64,000 nucleotides of DNA from Calothrix sp. NIES-4101 (GTDB lineage Bacteria > Cyanobacteriota > Cyanobacteriia > Cyanobacteriales > Nostocaceae), in contig AP018280.1 of assembly GCA_004296455.1 (NCBI GenBank), forward strand, positions 1,240,001 to 1,304,000, in the 5' to 3' direction. The position numbers and the translations under genes are program-made. Of this stretch, positions 21,542 to 30,494 are shown piece after piece (the first letter of the stretch is position 1; every line of letters starts with the position of its first letter). The notes beneath the pieces were generated by a model that was not told the origin of the DNA, searched no databases, and worked only from the letters and a program-made list of their open reading frames with translations.

Positions 21542-24013
21542 TTATTTGGGTACTACGGCTAAATCAACTACACATTCAGGAAATTGCCGTTTTAAGGCAG
21601 GAAACACCGGACAAGGATTTTGTTCTTGCAAATTCTCCGGCTTACTCCAAGTAAAAGGTGCTTTTTTGGCAGCAGACATCCACAACATCCTTTTTGCCCT
21701 TGTCATAGCAACATAGAGCAATCTGTATTCTTCCGCTATTTTTAAATACTTTGCCTGTTCCCAAGCTTCTGTAATACTAGGAATATTTTCTTTACCGTGG
21801 TGAAGTGCTGCCCGAATTTGAGCGCGAGCAACTTCTGATAAAGTGAAATTTCCTAAAAATTGACTTTGTGGTGGTACCCAAAACTTACCGGGAATTAAGT
21901 TTTCATGTAAAAAAGGTATAAAAACGTAGTCCCAATCTAAGCCCTTGGCTTTGTGCATCGTAATGATAGTCAACTGTCCAGCACGGGTATAACGAGCTTC
22001 GACATCTTCAGTTTCTACCGCTTCAAAACGTTCAGAGGTGACAATTTCGCTAAGTACACCTAGCATCGAACCCATGGAACTATTCCCGGCAATTTGTAAA
22101 TTTACCCGTTCCGAAAGTTTATCGGCTGTAGCAAGTTCGGCTTGGTCATAATTTAAAGCTAAAGCCAGAAAAGAAATAAGTTGATACAAGGGCAATTCCA
22201 ACTTTGCCTTGAGTAAACTTCGGCATAAGCGCGCCGCCCTGAGTACAGGCTCAGTTTGAGGTGCAGCTAGGGCTGTGGGGTAAAGAAAATCCTCCGGTTG
22301 AGCCGCAAGGGCATTCAAATCTTGAGTTGGGATTAATTGACGTTGCACCATCACCTCCAAACTCGCTTTCAGGTAGTCAGGAGAATGGGGGCGATCGCAG
22401 AATTGTAGTAATGCTAAAATTTCCGCAGGTACGTGGGAATGGCGATCGCGTTCTCCGGCATCGTACAAAATAATTTGATTTTCTTTACAAACATCAGCAA
22501 GGGCTGCCGCCAACCATCTACCTTGGCGATTTTCGCGCACAAGTATGGCAGCACGGGTATTGCTGGGGTTAGGGGCAAATAGTTCCACTACACGCCGTCG
22601 CAGTAATTCGACGCTATGGTGAATATCACGAGGAGTATATAATTCCAGTCCCAGTCCGATGTGGGAAGGATTGGCATCCGGTTGCGGATCATTCGGATCA
22701 ACAGTATGAATCATTTGCTGACGAAATGGTGTTGGGAAGGAAGAACTGGAAACTGAAGAATTCTTCCCCTCTCCTCGTCCCCTTGCCGTGTTTTCTTTTA
22801 CCTTTTCCCCTGCATACAAACTATTCACCCAATTCAACATAAAATTCGCCGCTTGAATCACAATTGGGGTACTGCGTCCCGCACGATCCATTGTGGCAAG
22901 TCTTCCAATTCCCTGACATTCTTCGCAAAATTCCCGAAAATAGATCGGGTCTGCCGGGGTAAAGGTGGAATTTATGGCTTGATTGGGGTCACCAACCCGA
23001 ATTAGATTAACGGATGGGGGCGTATATCTGCCTGTGGTTGTGTTTTCTACCTGTGTTTCCACCTCCGCATCCGTCGCTAAAATCTCCAAAAGCTGTGTTT
23101 GTAATGGGCTGGAATCTTGGGCTTCGTCTTCAAAAACGGCTAATACCTGATTTTGCTCAATCCGTCTTGCATAGGGGTCATTCAATACCCGCAATGCCGC
23201 TAATATCATGTCGTCATAGTCGATAAAATCGCGCGATCGCATTAATTCCTGATATTGTTCGTATAGTCCGGCGGCGATATTGAGAATTTTGTATTCGTCG
23301 TGGATATGTTTGCTATATTCCCGTAAATCTTCGGGCGATAAGCCGGAACTTTTGGCTTCATGAATGACGGTTGTGGCTAAATCTGGTAATACTTCCGTTC
23401 GTAATACCGATTGCCTCCGTAATCTCTCTGTTTCTTCTCCATCAAATTGAACACCTTCCAGTAAACGCATATAACGTCCAGGATGGTAAGCAATCCATTG
23501 CTCAACAGCATTCCGCAACAGACGATGACTTTGATTTGCAGTGATTAAAGTCACTTCATCTAATTGCAACCCCGATAATTCTGGATGACGACTCGCGATA
23601 TTTAACGCCAATCCATGTAGTGTTTGGACGACAAATCCAGTTTGAGGTAACGATAAATCATCCCGTAAATATTTGCGAATTTTGGCTTTAATATTTGCCG
23701 CCGCCGAACGGGTAAAGGTGACAACAACTAATTGACGGCGAGTATTGCGAAGGGTGTTAGCATTATGTTCGTATTGACGTGCGATCGCAATTGCCGCCGC
23801 CGCCGCCATCCCTGTGGATTTACCTGCACCAGGAACCGCCGAAACTGCTAATTTTCCACTTTCCCAATCTGCCATTTGTTGCTGTCCCAATCGCAAACTG
23901 TTACGGATATTTACAATTGCTTGACTTCTGAGCAAAGACGCTTTTATTTTGACATCTCCATCAATTTGGAAATAATTTTGCGGCACTGTATTGGTAAGAT
24001 TAGCGTCGGACAT
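21542..24013 (-). CDS. UvrD/Rep-like superfamily 1 DNA helicase
   Basis: ATP-dependent 3'-5' DNA helicase of the UvrD/Rep class, 823 aa. Walker A AVPGAGKST is at 59-67, motif Ia VVTFTRSAAANIKAKI near 98, Walker B FEDEAQDSSPLQ near 297, motif V TIITMHKAKGLDWDYVF near 700 and motif VI YVAMTRAKRMLW near 770. A low-complexity Ser/Arg/Gly insert (RGRGEGKNSSVSSSS) near 420 is probably a flexible loop. No nuclease domain is apparent. The ATG is at 24011-24013, divergent from the glycosyltransferase gene 94 nt away. A role in repair or replication restart is inferred from the family. Confidence 0.92.
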   Translation of the reverse strand: MSDANLTNTVPQNYFQIDGDVKIKASLLRSQAIVNIRNSLRLGQQQMADWESGKLAVSAVPGAGKSTGMAAAAAIAIARQYEHNANTLRNTRRQLVVVTFTRSAAANIKAKIRKYLRDDLSLPQTGFVVQTLHGLALNIASRHPELSGLQLDEVTLITANQSHRLLRNAVEQWIAYHPGRYMRLLEGVQFDGEETERLRRQSVLRTEVLPDLATTVIHEAKSSGLSPEDLREYSKHIHDEYKILNIAAGLYEQYQELMRSRDFIDYDDMILAALRVLNDPYARRIEQNQVLAVFEDEAQDSSPLQTQLLEILATDAEVETQVENTTTGRYTPPSVNLIRVGDPNQAINSTFTPADPIYFREFCEECQGIGRLATMDRAGRSTPIVIQAANFMLNWVNSLYAGEKVKENTARGRGEGKNSSVSSSSFPTPFRQQMIHTVDPNDPQPDANPSHIGLGLELYTPRDIHHSVELLRRRVVELFAPNPSNTRAAILVRENRQGRWLAAALADVCKENQIILYDAGERDRHSHVPAEILALLQFCDRPHSPDYLKASLEVMVQRQLIPTQDLNALAAQPEDFLYPTALAAPQTEPVLRAARLCRSLLKAKLELPLYQLISFLALALNYDQAELATADKLSERVNLQIAGNSSMGSMLGVLSEIVTSERFEAVETEDVEARYTRAGQLTIITMHKAKGLDWDYVFIPFLHENLIPGKFWVPPQSQFLGNFTLSEVARAQIRAALHHGKENIPSITEAWEQAKYLKIAEEYRLLYVAMTRAKRMLWMSAAKKAPFTWSKPENLQEQNPCPVFPALKRQFPECVVDLAVVPK

Positions 24014-24107
24014 AGAAGATTCTGGTTAATGGTTATTAGTGATTTCGTGATTGCTGAATTTAAAATTTGCTATTCAATAATTTTTCCCTTTCCTCTTGTT
24101 CTCCTGC

Positions 24108-25949
24108 ATGTCCAATAAACATTTCCATTATTTAATTTTAAGTGGAGTCATAATATTTGGTGCAATCCTGCGGTTTGGAAATTTGGATTTGAAGCCGTTG
24201 TGGATGGATGAGATAATTACCAGCATTTTTAGTTTAGGTAAAAGTTATCAGGATTTACCACTTGACCGCATATTACCTTTAACAAAAATAACAGATATTT
24301 TCACTTATCAGCCGGGAATTAGTTGTAGTCAGATTGCCGAAAATATTGCCGCTCAGTCAACCCACCCGCCATTATTTTTTTGTGGGATGTATGTGTGGGT
24401 GGGGTGGTTGCAATCTTGGGGGATAAACTGGGTGTTCGCAGTGCGATCGCTTCCTGTATTATTTGGGATTATTGGGATTTTTGTGATTTATTGGCTCAAC
24501 CGAATTGCTTTTTCACCCAAAGTTGGATTAGCTGCGGCTGCCTGTATGGCTGTTTCTCCTTTTGCGGTATATCTTTCCCAGGAGGCACGTCACTATACTT
24601 TACCAATGCTGCTGATTAGTTTGGCACTAATCGGATTAATTCAAATTCAAAAAGATATTGTTCAAGCTGATAAAATCCAAGTTTGGGTATGGGGTTACTG
24701 GGTAATTATTAATAGCATTGCTCTTTATATTCATTATTTTTGTATTCTTGCTTTGATTGCCCAAGTTGGTACAATAATTTTATTTTTAGTTTGGCAAAGG
24801 CGGAATATTCGACTTTTTCCACAAGTTTGCTTGGCTCTATTTTTATCAATATTATTAATTACTATCAGTTTTCTACCTTGGTTGGCAATTTTACTCAATC
24901 ATTCCCAGAGTTCTGATACCGATTGGTTACATGCTCCTCAACATATTGCCCCTTTATATCAAACAGTTATCAATTGGGTGTTGATGGTTATTTCCTTACC
25001 TGTAGAAAAGCAACCAATAATTAATGCTGCCTTTTCTGCATTTTTGATGATTTTTGCCGGAATTTGGATTGGGAGAAAATTTATCCAAGGGGTTAAAAGA
25101 CTTTTAATAGCAGAAAAGACTAAATTTCCAGCATTTATTTTGTGTAGCTTTACTCTTTTGGTAATTCTCCAATTTTTGGCTATTATTTATTTTCTCAAAA
25201 AAGACATTACTGTTGTACCTCGTTATAACTTTATCTATTACCCTAGCTTTTGTGCCTTACTGGCTGCAAGTTTAATAAGTCAAGATAATACAAAAGTTGC
25301 TAGAAAAAAACAGAACAATTACTTCTGGAATTCCAAATTAAATTTATCTGAAAACATAATTACTATCTCTAGAGTTTTCAAAGCTAAATTCCGCCCTTTG
25401 CAACTGATTAAACATCCTCTTTCCGTAGTTCTGTTATTGGGGATAATTAGCTGTTTATTCTTACTATTCAATTTAGTTTTTCAAAAACCCTTCCAACCGG
25501 AAATAGTAGCAAAAAATCTGAATCAAGAACCATCTATATCCACGACAATTGTAGTTGGATATAGCAACTATCAAGATATCGCACTAGGATTAAGTTTTAC
25601 GTTGGCTTTGCAGCAACTGCAAGCAAAAAATAATGCTATATCTAACATCGCCTTGCAATCGACAGAATTTGCATTTTACAGTAAAAAAAATAATTTTGAA
25701 GAAGTCTTAAAAGATATTACCAATAATATCTCAATCAAGCGATCGCCAACACAATTACAATCACCTTCAGTAGAAACACAAGACCTAGAAATACCACGCT
25801 TAAATTTGTGGCTGATTGCTTCCGGTTTACGCCAGCGCGATTTCCCCGCAAAAATTATGCTTGCATCTGCAAATACCTGTAAACAAGATATTCAGCAATA
25901 TTATCGCATTGGGATTCCCTATCAGCTTTATCGCTGCGATGGAAATTAG
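24108..25949 (+). CDS. Membrane glycosyltransferase, GT39/ArnT-like
   Basis: Integral-membrane sugar transferase using a polyprenyl-phosphate-sugar donor, 613 aa. An upstream TTG is in frame, but the ATG at 24108 (MSNKHFHYLIL) is preferred. The first periplasmic loop carries LKPLWMDEIIT, with the acidic pair that marks the GT-C fold active site, and SQEARHYTLPMLL near 165 is a second family block. About ten membrane segments follow, then a soluble C-terminal domain of ~160 residues. The acceptor (lipid, protein or polysaccharide) cannot be told. Confidence 0.82.
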   Translation: MSNKHFHYLILSGVIIFGAILRFGNLDLKPLWMDEIITSIFSLGKSYQDLPLDRILPLTKITDIFTYQPGISCSQIAENIAAQSTHPPLFFCGMYVWVGWLQSWGINWVFAVRSLPVLFGIIGIFVIYWLNRIAFSPKVGLAAAACMAVSPFAVYLSQEARHYTLPMLLISLALIGLIQIQKDIVQADKIQVWVWGYWVIINSIALYIHYFCILALIAQVGTIILFLVWQRRNIRLFPQVCLALFLSILLITISFLPWLAILLNHSQSSDTDWLHAPQHIAPLYQTVINWVLMVISLPVEKQPIINAAFSAFLMIFAGIWIGRKFIQGVKRLLIAEKTKFPAFILCSFTLLVILQFLAIIYFLKKDITVVPRYNFIYYPSFCALLAASLISQDNTKVARKKQNNYFWNSKLNLSENIITISRVFKAKFRPLQLIKHPLSVVLLLGIISCLFLLFNLVFQKPFQPEIVAKNLNQEPSISTTIVVGYSNYQDIALGLSFTLALQQLQAKNNAISNIALQSTEFAFYSKKNNFEEVLKDITNNISIKRSPTQLQSPSVETQDLEIPRLNLWLIASGLRQRDFPAKIMLASANTCKQDIQQYYRIGIPYQLYRCDGN

Positions 25950-26251
25950 TAACAAGTAGCGAACATCTATTTAGTAATCGATAGTACATAGTTTTTAAGT
26001 ATTATTACTAATTAAAATCATGAATAAATCTTCTGAATATGTAGACATTCGCCAAAATAGAGAAGGTTCTTTCTCAGAAGCCAATGTATATATTCATTGC
26101 TGAGATAACTTCTTTGAATTAGTCTGGAAAAGTAATTGAGAAGTAATTGAGTATAATTACTCAATTTTATTGTTTAGTGCTTAAATCATCGATTTGGTAC
26201 GGGATTATGTCACAATGACACTGTTAATTGGCTAACAAATAAGCTCTGTTT
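25950..26251 (+). promoter_or_regulatory. Upstream region of psbQ with short palindrome
   Basis: About 300 bp with no gene. TGTCA-CAA-TGACA (26208-26220), a 5-bp-arm palindrome, sits 31 nt before the psbQ ATG and could be an operator or overlap the promoter. The sequence is AT-rich with several direct TAATTGAG repeats near 26130-26160. No strong -35/-10 pair is obvious. Confidence 0.35.
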
Positions 26252-26719
26252 ATGGCACGTCAACGGACTCTTATTTCCTTGATTTTGGTATTTTTGGCAA
26301 CATTCTTGATGAGTTGTGGAGGCCCGGTAATATCAACACCACCTCCAACTTATACCCAAGCACAAGTGCAAAAGATTAATGAATACAAGACTGATATCGT
26401 TACAGTACGTGAACGTGCTGCCGAACTTGGACAGTTAATCGGTAAAAAAGAATGGATTAAGGTTGGTAATTTTATACATGGACCAATGGCAGAAGCTCGT
26501 TTGGACATGACCTATATTGTTCCCAATCTCTTACCCAACGACCAACCAGCTGCTCGCAAAATTGCCCGGGATTTATTTGACCATTTGGTTAAAATTGACC
26601 AAGCCGCGACTTCTGGTAATCAGGTAGTTGCCGCAAGTAATTTTGCTGCCGCTTATTCTGATTTTGATAAATTCCTGCAATTGTTACCTGAAAGCAGTAG
26701 TTCTGCTGAAGAAGGGTAA
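26252..26719 (+). CDS. psbQ: Photosystem II protein PsbQ (CyanoQ), lipoprotein
   Basis: Extrinsic lumenal subunit of photosystem II, 155 aa, that stabilises the oxygen-evolving complex. A hydrophobic N-terminus ends in a lipobox LMSC (Cys 22), so the mature protein is lipid-anchored on the lumenal side of the thylakoid. The rest forms the four-helix bundle of the PsbQ family (KINEYKTDIVTVRERAAELG; KEWIKVGNFIHGPM; LLPNDQPAARKIARDLFDHL). Length is typical. The ATG at 26252 is the only reasonable start. Confidence 0.93.
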   Translation: MARQRTLISLILVFLATFLMSCGGPVISTPPPTYTQAQVQKINEYKTDIVTVRERAAELGQLIGKKEWIKVGNFIHGPMAEARLDMTYIVPNLLPNDQPAARKIARDLFDHLVKIDQAATSGNQVVAASNFAAAYSDFDKFLQLLPESSSSAEEG

Positions 26720-26724
26720 TTAAT

Positions 26725-26756
26725 TGAGGCATGGGGCATCAGGCATGGGGCATTGC
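26725..26756 (+). repeat. Short direct repeat after psbQ
   Basis: AGGCATGGGGCAT occurs twice, at about 26727-26739 and 26741-26753, separated by one base. It lies between the psbQ stop codon and the flavoprotein gene. Tandem GGGCATGGGGCAT-type repeats are common intergenic filler in these genomes; no function is inferred. Confidence 0.6.
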
Positions 26757-26808
26757 GAGTTAATATTATCTCTATGTTTCATGCCCAGTACCCATTTCCC
26801 CTAAAATT

Positions 26809-27930
26809 ATGCATGTAGTTGTGATTGGATGCGGTATTGTTGGAGCTGCGATCGCATACGAACTGAGTCAAATCAAAGGGTTACAGGTGACTGTAATTGA
26901 CCAAAAGCCCCCAGCACAAGCTTCGACAGGGGCAGCTTTAGGGGTATTAATGGGCATTATCAGTCACAAGCTCAAAGGTAAAGCTTGGCGGATACGACAG
27001 ACAAGTATCGCCACTTATGAAGAATGGATTCCCAAGTTAGAAGCAGTATCGGGACGGAAAATACCCTTCAACCGTCAAGGAATCCTGAGTTTATGTTTGG
27101 CAGAGGATGATTTAACTGGTTGGGAAAATTTGGCAGCCACTCGTCTTGCTCAAGGTTGGCAGTTGGAAGTGTGGGACAAAAGTCAACTTCAACAAGCTTG
27201 TCCACAAATAAATATTGAAAAATTCGTCGGTGCGGTATACTCCCCTCAAGACCGTCAATTAGACCCGATAACGCTAACATTGGCTTTGGTGGATGCCGCA
27301 ATTGTCAATGGTGTTAGTTTTAAATTTGGGGTAGAAGTCTTAGGAATCAATTTAATTCCCAGTTTCTCCGGAGATTCTGAGGGAGAAAAGATAGAAATTG
27401 AAACTAGTAATGCCAAAATTACCGCAGATAAGACTATTATTGCGGCTGGACTAGGTTCTACTCCCCTCACAGAACAATTACAGCAAAAAGTCGATATTCG
27501 TCCTGTCCTCGGACAAGCGATACATTTTCATGTCGGACATGCTTTAGGCAACCCAGAATTTCAACCAGCACTAACAGGTAATGACGTACATATCGTTCCT
27601 TGTGGTGCGGGGATTGTACCCACTACCGATTATTGGGTAGGTGCAACCGTAGAATTTCCCAACAAAGTCGGAAATCCCTTACCCCCAGATGCAGAATTAT
27701 TAGAAACAGTAAAACAGCAAGCAATATCCTACTGTCCCGAACTCGCCCAGGGGACAATTACCCGCACTTGGTTGGGTTTGCGTCCCCGTCCCGAAAATCG
27801 TCCCGCCCCCATCATTGAGAAATTACCAGGATTTAGTAATATTCTGCTTGCCACCGGACATTACCGCAATGGCGTTTTACTTGCCCCTGCAACTGCGATC
27901 GCAATTCGTGAGATGATTGTTTCTAATTAA
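26809..27930 (+). CDS. FAD-dependent amino acid oxidase (glycine oxidase ThiO/DadA-like)
   Basis: Flavoenzyme of the D-amino acid oxidase fold, 373 aa. The N-terminal dinucleotide-binding motif VVIGCGIVGAA (4-14) binds FAD, and the C-terminal GHYRNGVLLAPATA (near 350) is the FAD/substrate block seen in ThiO-type glycine oxidases, with WLGLRPRP before it. It probably oxidises an amino acid to an imino acid and H2O2. In many cyanobacteria ThiO is fused to ThiG; this protein is unfused, so a role in thiamine synthesis is uncertain. It lies 23 nt upstream of the alpha/beta-hydrolase gene, likely co-transcribed. Confidence 0.85.
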   Translation: MHVVVIGCGIVGAAIAYELSQIKGLQVTVIDQKPPAQASTGAALGVLMGIISHKLKGKAWRIRQTSIATYEEWIPKLEAVSGRKIPFNRQGILSLCLAEDDLTGWENLAATRLAQGWQLEVWDKSQLQQACPQINIEKFVGAVYSPQDRQLDPITLTLALVDAAIVNGVSFKFGVEVLGINLIPSFSGDSEGEKIEIETSNAKITADKTIIAAGLGSTPLTEQLQQKVDIRPVLGQAIHFHVGHALGNPEFQPALTGNDVHIVPCGAGIVPTTDYWVGATVEFPNKVGNPLPPDAELLETVKQQAISYCPELAQGTITRTWLGLRPRPENRPAPIIEKLPGFSNILLATGHYRNGVLLAPATAIAIREMIVSN

Positions 27931-27953
27931 CAATTAATCAATAACAAATTGCA

Positions 27954-28805
27954 GTGGCAGTTCTCGAAAAAAATATCAAAATTGACTCTTTAGATTGGTT
28001 TTATCGCGAATCTGAACCTATCGGGCGCAGTGATTTATTACCAGTAGTTTTGCTGCATGGGTTAGTATCACAAAGCTATAGTTGGCGAAATATTTTACCC
28101 GCTTTATCGCAACAAGGAAACCGAGCGATCGCACCTGACTGGATTGGTTATGGCTTTTCGTCTAAACCTGAAAAATACGAGTTTGCCTACAAACCTGATA
28201 CATTTATTAATGCTTTAGAAGATTTTATTCAAGCATTAGAAATTGAAAAGTTTTCCTTAGTTGTGCAAGGTTATCTCGGTTCAGTTGGCTTACAATATGC
28301 TTTGCGTCATCCTGAACAAATAGCAAATATTTCCATCTTAAATACACCAATTTCTACGACCGCAAAAGTACCCTGGAAAATTAAACAAATGGGTCTACCT
28401 TTAGCGGGAGAAATGATGACCCAAGACCCGCTATTGGTTGATAGAACTTTAGAAGGGGGTTCCCGTTATCGAATTGAAGATAAAGATTTGGATATTTATC
28501 GCAAACCATTTCTAAAATCTTCATCTTCAGGACGTGCTTTACTCGCCACAATTCGCAATTTGCAACTTGAACAAGCCATGAATGAAATTGAAACTGGTTT
28601 CCCAGCATGGCAAAAACCTGTATTAATTCAATGGGGAACAATTGACCCTTGGTTACCTGTAGAAATGGCGGAAAAATTTGCCAAAGAAATACCAAACGGG
28701 GAAATAGTGCGATTAAATAATGTTGGGCATTATCCACAAGAACATTATCACGAGACAATCCTGCAAGATTTATTACCATTTATGCGGATTTCCAATAATT
28801 CTTGA
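27954..28805 (+). CDS. Alpha/beta-hydrolase-fold protein lacking the usual nucleophile
   Basis: A 283-aa cytosolic protein of the alpha/beta-hydrolase superfamily. The oxyanion motif HG is at 35-36 (VVLLHGLVSQSYSWR), the acid Asp 231 is in GTIDPW and the catalytic His 259 is in NVGHYPQEH. The nucleophile elbow, normally GxSxG or the VVQDWGG of haloalkane dehalogenases, reads VVQGYLGS (103-110), so no Ser, Asp or Cys sits at the turn. Either activity is lost or the chemistry differs. The start is a GTG at 27954, 23 nt after the flavoprotein gene. Substrate unknown. Confidence 0.83.
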   Translation: MAVLEKNIKIDSLDWFYRESEPIGRSDLLPVVLLHGLVSQSYSWRNILPALSQQGNRAIAPDWIGYGFSSKPEKYEFAYKPDTFINALEDFIQALEIEKFSLVVQGYLGSVGLQYALRHPEQIANISILNTPISTTAKVPWKIKQMGLPLAGEMMTQDPLLVDRTLEGGSRYRIEDKDLDIYRKPFLKSSSSGRALLATIRNLQLEQAMNEIETGFPAWQKPVLIQWGTIDPWLPVEMAEKFAKEIPNGEIVRLNNVGHYPQEHYHETILQDLLPFMRISNNS

Positions 28806-28866
28806 TCAACTTTTGTCAAGGCTGATTTTTTGCTTGTCAAGATACTAGATTTTTTCACTATCTGTA

Positions 28867-28971
28867 GTGGACTGACATGACTAAAATATTGCAATAGATA
28901 TTTGATGAAGTTGATATAAATCAAAGCTTTCTCGTTTTTTCTAATGCACAAATTTAGCTGTGTCAGTCCAG
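28867..28971. mobile_element. Small MITE-like element flanked by TA
   Basis: A 105-bp segment with terminal inverted repeats: TGGACTGACA (28868-28877) and its exact reverse complement TGTCAGTCCA (28961-28970). About nine of the next fourteen bases also match. Each end abuts a TA dinucleotide (28865-28866, 28972-28973), as expected for IS630/Tc1-mariner insertion. No coding capacity. The family assignment is an inference from the TA flanks. Confidence 0.6.
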
Positions 28972-28979
28972 TAACACAC

Positions 28980-29030
28980 CGAAACCCTGCGAATGGCGCG
29001 TTACGCTGTCGCTAATGCACCCGACCTATA
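28980..29030. repeat. Interspersed palindromic repeat
   Basis: ATGGCGCGTTACGCTGTCGC followed by TAATGCACCC (28992-29021) matches a phrase I recognise as common in intergenic DNA of Nostoc and Calothrix-like genomes. GCGTTA can pair with TAATGC across a short loop. It fills part of the ~400-bp gap before tRNA-Val; the rest shows no gene. Confidence 0.55.
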
Positions 29031-29201
29031 TTTTCAATAATCAAATCGGACTTCTATAGTAGTATCTCTCATTGCTACCAAAGGGTGGCAATCTCATCAT
29101 CCTAAAACTACCGAGACAGAAGGCAACTTGGTATGACTGCTGCTTTGCTCTTGAAAATACTAGATTTTTTTCAGTTACCTGTGCTATGATAGATAAGGCT
29201 T

Positions 29202-29275
29202 GGACGTATAGCTCAGTTGGTTAGAGTACGTCGTTGACATCGACGGGGTCACTGGTTCGAATCCAGTTACGTCCA
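29202..29275 (+). tRNA. tRNA-Val (GAC)
   Basis: A 74-nt cloverleaf with acceptor GGACGTA/TACGTCC, anticodon stem CGTCG/CGACG with loop TTGACAT (anticodon GAC), and T-stem ACTGG/CCAGT with loop TTCGAAT. CCA is not encoded. A TATGAT-type -10 (29184-29189, in GTGCTATGATAG) lies just upstream. Its 3' end is 2 bp from the stop codon of the convergent SirB1-type gene. Confidence 0.96.
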
Positions 29276-29277
29276 CT

Positions 29278-30105
29278 TTATTCTCTACTGCCCTTCAGTT
29301 GGTTAAGTAGTTGTGTAATCACCTTAATATCCCTAGCTGTGGGTGATTCGTTTAGATATCGTTGTAAATCTGTTTCAGCTTGATTAAAGCGCCCTAATTG
29401 ATACGATAATAAACCGCGATCGCGAATTTCGATAATTGCATCGGGAGTCAGCAGTAAAATTCGCTCAACCGCAGCCAAGGCTTTCTCCAACTCCTGCTGG
29501 TTCAAATAAATATACTTCAGATTTGACAGCATCCGTACTAAAACCTGAGTTTTACTGACTGTAGGTAAATACTGAGGCTGCAATGCTACTGGTTGTTGAT
29601 ATATTTGGCTCAATCTTTCCTCACAATCTTGAGCAAACATGACTTCACCAGCATGAAAAGCATCAACAAAAATCTCCATTTCCGCCACATCTGGACGAAT
29701 CAGAAAATGTCCCGGCATTCCAATACCCAACATGGGAAAATCAATCCGACGGGCAATTTCCAAATACACCATCGCCAAAGTAATCGGAATCCCCGTGCGG
29801 CGATCGATCACATCATTCAAAAAACTATTGCGTGGGTCATAATAATCATCAGTATTCCCAGTAAAGCCCAAATCTTCGTAGAGGTACTGGTTAATAATGC
29901 GGATTACTTTCATCGGATAGCGATCGCTTGGTAAGCGTTCTTGTAATTCACATGCCATCGTATCCAATGCGTTTAAATACTCTTCAGGATCGAGATGAGG
30001 ATATTCTTCTTGTGCAATGAATAGAGCTGCCTTTGCTAAGTCAATATACTTATCAGGCTGTTGAATCTCTTGAAAAAAATATTGCCGCGCTGATAAGTAA
30101 TTCAT
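29278..30105 (-). CDS. SirB1-family protein (transglutaminase-like + TPR)
   Basis: A 275-aa soluble protein. The N-terminal transglutaminase-like (SirB1) domain has NSFLNDVIDRRTGIPITLAMVYLEIARR and GIGMPGHFLIRP; the C-terminal ~80 residues form TPR-like helices (LEKALAAVERILLLTPD; RGLLSYQLGRFNQAETDLQRYL). The catalytic Cys of true transglutaminases is replaced in the first motif, as usual for SirB1 proteins, so enzymatic activity is doubtful. The ATG at 30105 (MNYLSARQYF) is preferred over a TTG at 30117. Function unknown despite wide conservation. Confidence 0.88.
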   Translation of the reverse strand: MNYLSARQYFFQEIQQPDKYIDLAKAALFIAQEEYPHLDPEEYLNALDTMACELQERLPSDRYPMKVIRIINQYLYEDLGFTGNTDDYYDPRNSFLNDVIDRRTGIPITLAMVYLEIARRIDFPMLGIGMPGHFLIRPDVAEMEIFVDAFHAGEVMFAQDCEERLSQIYQQPVALQPQYLPTVSKTQVLVRMLSNLKYIYLNQQELEKALAAVERILLLTPDAIIEIRDRGLLSYQLGRFNQAETDLQRYLNESPTARDIKVITQLLNQLKGSRE

Positions 30106-30395
30106 AGCCAGATACAAAATATGGGTTTGACAAACAAGCTTCGAGGACAGATGAACTGTTTTGTTCTTTCGGCTATAACCATCTTAAACTAACCTAAGTA
30201 ATCGAAGTTGCCCAACTCAGTTAAATCAAATCCACTTAATAAAACTATAAGTATAGAACAATCACGCTTTCATATAACTTCTATTCTTTAACCCTCGGCA
30301 ATTGTGGCTTTCGTACCTTTTACAGCTTTTGATTTGTGTTCAATATTTCTGTGTATTAATATTAAAACTGTAATTGAAGAAATAGTTTTAGGAAA

Positions 30396-30494
30396 TTGGG
30401 CGAGCCGCATGTGTATCACATATTAAAGTGAAATGGCATGGCACTGCTCTCATTGTTATTAACTGCAAGTTATTAACAGCGAGGGCATTTTTTT
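30396..30494 (+). ncRNA. Candidate free-standing small RNA (promoter + hairpin + T-tract)
   Basis: TTGGGC (30396-30401) and CATATT (30419-30424) are spaced by exactly 17 bp, giving a start near 30431. From there a ~64-nt transcript would end in a long hairpin: GCTCTC (30446-30451) pairs with GAGGGC (30481-30486), with an imperfect inner stem TGTTATTAACT/AGTTATTAACA, followed by seven Ts (30488-30494). No gene on the plus strand precedes it, so it cannot be an ordinary gene terminator. No match to Yfr1 (its ACUCCUCACAC core is absent). The mature RNA would be about 30431-30494. Confidence 0.5.
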
